Positions 61,405-64,000 of a stretch of DNA of 64,000 nt are shown one piece after another. The notes under the pieces were generated by a model. The model worked only from the letters and a program-made list of their open reading frames with translations. It did not search any database and had not been told where the DNA came from. The DNA comes from Aurantiacibacter gangjinensis (GTDB lineage Bacteria > Pseudomonadota > Alphaproteobacteria > Sphingomonadales > Sphingomonadaceae). Numbering within the stretch: the first letter of the stretch is position 1; the number at the start of each line of letters is the position of its first letter. Position numbers and translations under genes: made by a program. Location of the stretch: positions 1,507,001 through 1,571,000 of the forward strand of contig NZ_CP018097.1 of the NCBI RefSeq assembly GCF_001886695.1, written 5' to 3'.

Positions 61405-62436
61405 TCAGTCGCGTTCGATCCAACGACCGGCATTGCGATATTCCTCGCGCACATCGCCCGATTGCGGCAGGCGGTCCTGCACCGGCGCGGCACTCGGCGC
61501 GGCGCTGGGTGGGGGAGGCGCGGCAATACCGGGCACTTCGGCCAGCGTGTCGGCCTCGGCCATGGCAACGGGGTCGGGCGCGGCAATGCTCGCACTGCGC
61601 GCGCTGGCCGCAGCCGGTTCCCCGCCACGGTAAGCGGTGTCGAACGCGCCCGCGCTGCCCGCAACGCCCGGCAGGCGGTAAAAGATGTGCGCGCCGATCA
61701 CCGTTGTGCGCGCAAGGCTGGGCGCCCAATAAGGGCTGACGGCGAGCGTATGGTAATGGGTTGAAAGGCCGACCGGCGCATAGACCGAACCGGCAAGGGC
61801 GGATCGTGCGATGCGACCTGCTCGCTCCCACCCGCCGCGCGAGGGGCGACGCGCCAGCGATCCATCACAGGTAAAGGTGAACTGGCAGCCCGTTTGCCGC
61901 GTCGAGCCCTGGTACACGACACCGCATACCGTGGAAGGCCATGCGCTATGCGCCACGCGGTTGAGCACAACCTGTGCTACGGCGCGCTGGCCTGCATCGG
62001 ACTCGCTGGCGGCCTCGTAATAGATTGCCATGGTCAGGCATTCCTGCGCGCGCGCCACGTCGCGATCGCTGCCGCGCGCGACGAAGCTGGCTGCTACTGA
62101 ACCAAGCTCAGGCGACTCCAGCAATGCGAGCTCCGCCGTATCTGGCTGCGAAATGTCGCCGCTCGATATGCCGAGGGCAGGCGGCGTATCTTCGAGGTAG
62201 TAAAAGGCCGAACCGGGAAAATTGCCGCCAGCGGTCTCGAACGGCATCGGCTCTATCGCTTGCGCCGGTGCCTGCTCAATCACTGGCTGGAGCGCGGTCT
62301 CCGCCGCGATCACCGGCGCTGCAATCAGCGCACCGCCCAGCAGAACGCGTCGCACGGCGAGAGCCCGCCGCGCCTTTCGCGCACGGCGGCGCTCGGCAAT
62401 GATTTCGCCGGGGGACGGAATGCGCGCATGCTCCAC
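61405..62436 (-). CDS. Cell wall hydrolase, SleB/Hydrolase_2 family
   Basis: 343 residues. N-terminal membrane anchor after a charged start (RRARKARRALAVRRVLLGGALIAAPVIAAE), a disordered Ala/Pro linker, the catalytic domain beginning AQECLTMAIYYEAASES with catalytic Glu141, then QRAVAQVVLNRVAHSAWPSTVCGVVYQGS, QFTFTCDGS and THYHTLAVSPYWA. The C-terminus is Ala/Pro-rich. SleB-type lytic transglycosylase/hydrolase acting on peptidoglycan cortex or cell wall. Alphaproteobacterial homologues are not sporulation enzymes. Confidence 0.87.
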   Translation of the reverse strand: MEHARIPSPGEIIAERRRARKARRALAVRRVLLGGALIAAPVIAAETALQPVIEQAPAQAIEPMPFETAGGNFPGSAFYYLEDTPPALGISSGDISQPDTAELALLESPELGSVAASFVARGSDRDVARAQECLTMAIYYEAASESDAGQRAVAQVVLNRVAHSAWPSTVCGVVYQGSTRQTGCQFTFTCDGSLARRPSRGGWERAGRIARSALAGSVYAPVGLSTHYHTLAVSPYWAPSLARTTVIGAHIFYRLPGVAGSAGAFDTAYRGGEPAAASARSASIAAPDPVAMAEADTLAEVPGIAAPPPPSAAPSAAPVQDRLPQSGDVREEYRNAGRWIERD

Positions 62437-62589
62437 GGCCCAGCCGATACCGGCAATGGGTTAGCCAAACCTATATGCCCCGTTACGGCGTGCCGCGGTG
62501 GGACGGTTTCGCCAAGCCTTGTCAGAGCGTTGCTGCGGGCATAATGGACGCATCACGTCATGGGTTATCCGCTGTAACGGCGGATCGAA

Positions 62590-62727
62590 GAGGGAAGCAG
62601 GTGCGACACCTGCGCTGCCCCCGCAACTGTGACCGGGGAGGGCGCTTCCACTATGCCACTGCCGCGCTTTCGGGCGCAGCGGGAAGGCGGAAGCGGCCCG
62701 GCGATCCGGGAGCCAGGAGACCTGCCC
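62590..62727 (+). ncRNA. Cobalamin riboswitch aptamer
   Basis: Characteristic adenosylcobalamin aptamer: GGGAAGCAGGTGCGACACCTGCGCTGCCCCCGC in parts, then CAACTGTGACCGGGG, GCCACTG (62656 region), GGGAAGGC and the B12 box with GATCCGGGAGCCAGGAGACCTGCC near 62704-62725. Located about 110 bases upstream of a BtuB-like receptor GTG. High cobalamin should lower receptor expression. Confidence 0.95.
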
Positions 62728-62837
62728 GTGTACGGCTGTTCGGCTGCGGGCGGGGTGTACCGATGGCCAGCGGGAGAGCGCGTGTTCGCGCTCCCTTCCG
62801 TCGTGAGCGGCAATGTTCGTTTATGACAGGAGGTATT
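62728..62837 (+). promoter_or_regulatory. Expression platform between riboswitch and btuB
   Basis: About 110 bases. A hairpin GGGAGAGCGCG/CGCGCTCCC (62772-62795, 2-base bulge) sits ahead of AGGAGG (62828-62833), the strong Shine-Dalgarno of the receptor. No U-run terminator is visible, so regulation may act at translation. Confidence 0.5.
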
Positions 62838-64000
62838 GTGCTTAAGTATCTGATCTCAGGCGTTTCTCTGCTTGCTATAGCTTTGCCTGCTGCGGCGCAG
62901 GATGGCGAAGACACCATCACCGTGACCGCCACCGGAACGCGCGGCAATGTCGATGCGACGGGGCAGGCCGTCACCGTCATTGTCGCCGAAGAGATCGACG
63001 CCATGCAAGGCGCGGACCTCACCCGCGTGCTGGAGCGTGCACCGGGCGTGTCTGCCACGCGGACCGGCGGCGTGGGTGCGCAGACGGCGGTGCGTATTCG
63101 CGGCGCTGTGGGCGAGCAGACGCTGGCCATTCTCGACGGGGTGCGCGTGGCTGATCCCGCCGCGCCATCGGGCGGGTTCGACTTCGGCAACCTGCTGAGC
63201 ACCGATCTTTCCAAGATCGAAATCTTGCGCGGCTCCAACTCCACCATCTGGGGATCGGACGCGATCGGCGGCGTAATTGTCGCCACTTCGCGCTTTGCCG
63301 ATGGGCTGTCGGCCAGCGCGGAATATGGCGCGCGCGACACCGTCAATGCCCGCCTCGCCGCCAGCCTTGCCGATGCCGATACCGGTTTCCTCGGCCTCAG
63401 CGGCACATGGTTCAACACGGATGGCTTCTCCTCCGCCGCGTCGGGCAGCGAGGCCGACGGGTTCGAGCAATGGGCGATCAACGGCGCGGCGCGCTATTAC
63501 ATCGACGGGCGAAGCGAAGTCTTCGTGCGCAGCCGCTATGCCGAAGGCGATCTGGATATCGACGGCTTTCCCGCGCCCTCTTTCACGCTCGCCGACACGC
63601 TCGACACGCAGGAAACGCGCCAATGGACCGGCTCTGCGGGCGGCACATACGATAGCGGGCCGCTGTTCCTGTCCGCCGCCTACAGCTTCGCCGATACCGA
63701 GCGCGACAATCTCGATGGCAGCGGTGTAACGACCTTCGCCAGCGAAGGCCGGTCGGACCGCATCGCGCTGCGGGGCGAGTGGCGACCATTCGGCCCCACG
63801 CTCGTCCATTTCGGCGGGGAGCATGAATGGACCAGCTACGAGACGCTGTTCGACGCAGGCGAGAGCACGCGTATTGCGGGCGCTTACCTGCAAGGCGGCG
63901 TGGAATGGCGCGGCATTGCAGCGCATATCGGCGGCCGGGTGGACGACCATGCCGATTTCGGGACCGAAGTCAGTTTCGGCGCCGATGCGAGCTACGACCT
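62838..64000 (+). CDS. btuB: TonB-dependent cobalamin receptor BtuB-like (3' truncated by window edge)
   Basis: GTG start at 62838 with AGGAGG 4 bases upstream; 387 residues visible, continuing beyond base 64000. Signal peptide (LKYLISGVSLLAIALPAAAQ), TonB box-like EDTITVTATGTR, plug domain with VLERAPGVSATRTGGVG, LDGVRVADPAAPSGGFDFG, IEILRGSNSTIWGSDAIGGVI, then the start of a beta-barrel with SRYAEGDLDIDGFP. Short plug and the RGSNSTIWGSDAIGGVI motif match BtuB. Imports vitamin B12 across the outer membrane using TonB. Under riboswitch control. Confidence 0.93.
   Translation, partial: MLKYLISGVSLLAIALPAAAQDGEDTITVTATGTRGNVDATGQAVTVIVAEEIDAMQGADLTRVLERAPGVSATRTGGVGAQTAVRIRGAVGEQTLAILDGVRVADPAAPSGGFDFGNLLSTDLSKIEILRGSNSTIWGSDAIGGVIVATSRFADGLSASAEYGARDTVNARLAASLADADTGFLGLSGTWFNTDGFSSAASGSEADGFEQWAINGAARYYIDGRSEVFVRSRYAEGDLDIDGFPAPSFTLADTLDTQETRQWTGSAGGTYDSGPLFLSAAYSFADTERDNLDGSGVTTFASEGRSDRIALRGEWRPFGPTLVHFGGEHEWTSYETLFDAGESTRIAGAYLQGGVEWRGIAAHIGGRVDDHADFGTEVSFGADASYD

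Overview
The window comes from the chromosome of a high-GC alphaproteobacterium, most likely a sphingomonad of the Erythrobacteraceae type. This is inferred from protein character, from the order of the ribosomal superoperon (secY followed directly by adk, with no infA or rpmJ before rpsM), from the TCA cluster order mdh-sucD-sucA-sucB-lpdA, and from dispersed CCTGAGCTTGTCGAAGG-type palindromes that are common in sphingomonads. No rRNA, tRNA, CRISPR array, transposase or integrase was recognised.

Layout. Positions 1-13.6 kb hold ordinary chromosomal genes: a GT2-GtrA glycosyltransferase (cut by the window edge) with two small membrane proteins, an aldehyde dehydrogenase, a PMT-type glycosyltransferase, metZ, a secreted S9 peptidase, apaG, a secreted M14 carboxypeptidase, a LysR regulator and an MtfA-type peptidase. 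Positions 13.6-21.0 kb are a mosaic accessory stretch. It contains an AT-richer HEPN-domain protein, an acetyltransferase, a secreted repeat protein, an OmpA-family protein, an orphan HTH protein and a strongly AT-rich reverse transcriptase of the defence-associated/unknown-group kind, preceded by a structured non-coding stretch.

Positions 21.0-42.3 kb carry the str (rpsL, rpsG, fusA, tuf), S10, spc and alpha operons with secY, adk and rpoA. This block has unusually rich leader structures: a REPIN-like 86-nt hairpin upstream of rpsL, terminator-like attenuators just upstream of rpsJ and rpsM, and several intergenic hairpins. Ribosomal proteins S5, L3 and S17 carry long low-complexity tails.

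Positions 42.4-50.3 kb carry secreted hydrolases (a beta-lactamase-fold serine hydrolase and a prolyl oligopeptidase), two related Arg/Tyr/Asp-rich secreted proteins, a TRIC-type channel, a PepSY protein, a VOC protein and a membrane protein. Positions 50.3-58.5 kb are a leftward TCA-cycle cluster (mdh, secreted protein, sucD, sucA, sucB, lipoprotein, lpdA) without sucC. Positions 58.8-62.4 kb hold a GGDEF-EAL protein, a small protein and a SleB-type cell wall hydrolase. The window ends with a cobalamin riboswitch controlling a BtuB-type TonB-dependent receptor, cut by the right edge.

The most promising candidates for something undescribed are the reverse transcriptase with its structured upstream region and the HEPN protein. 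Both are candidate antiphage genes parked just upstream of the ribosomal superoperon.
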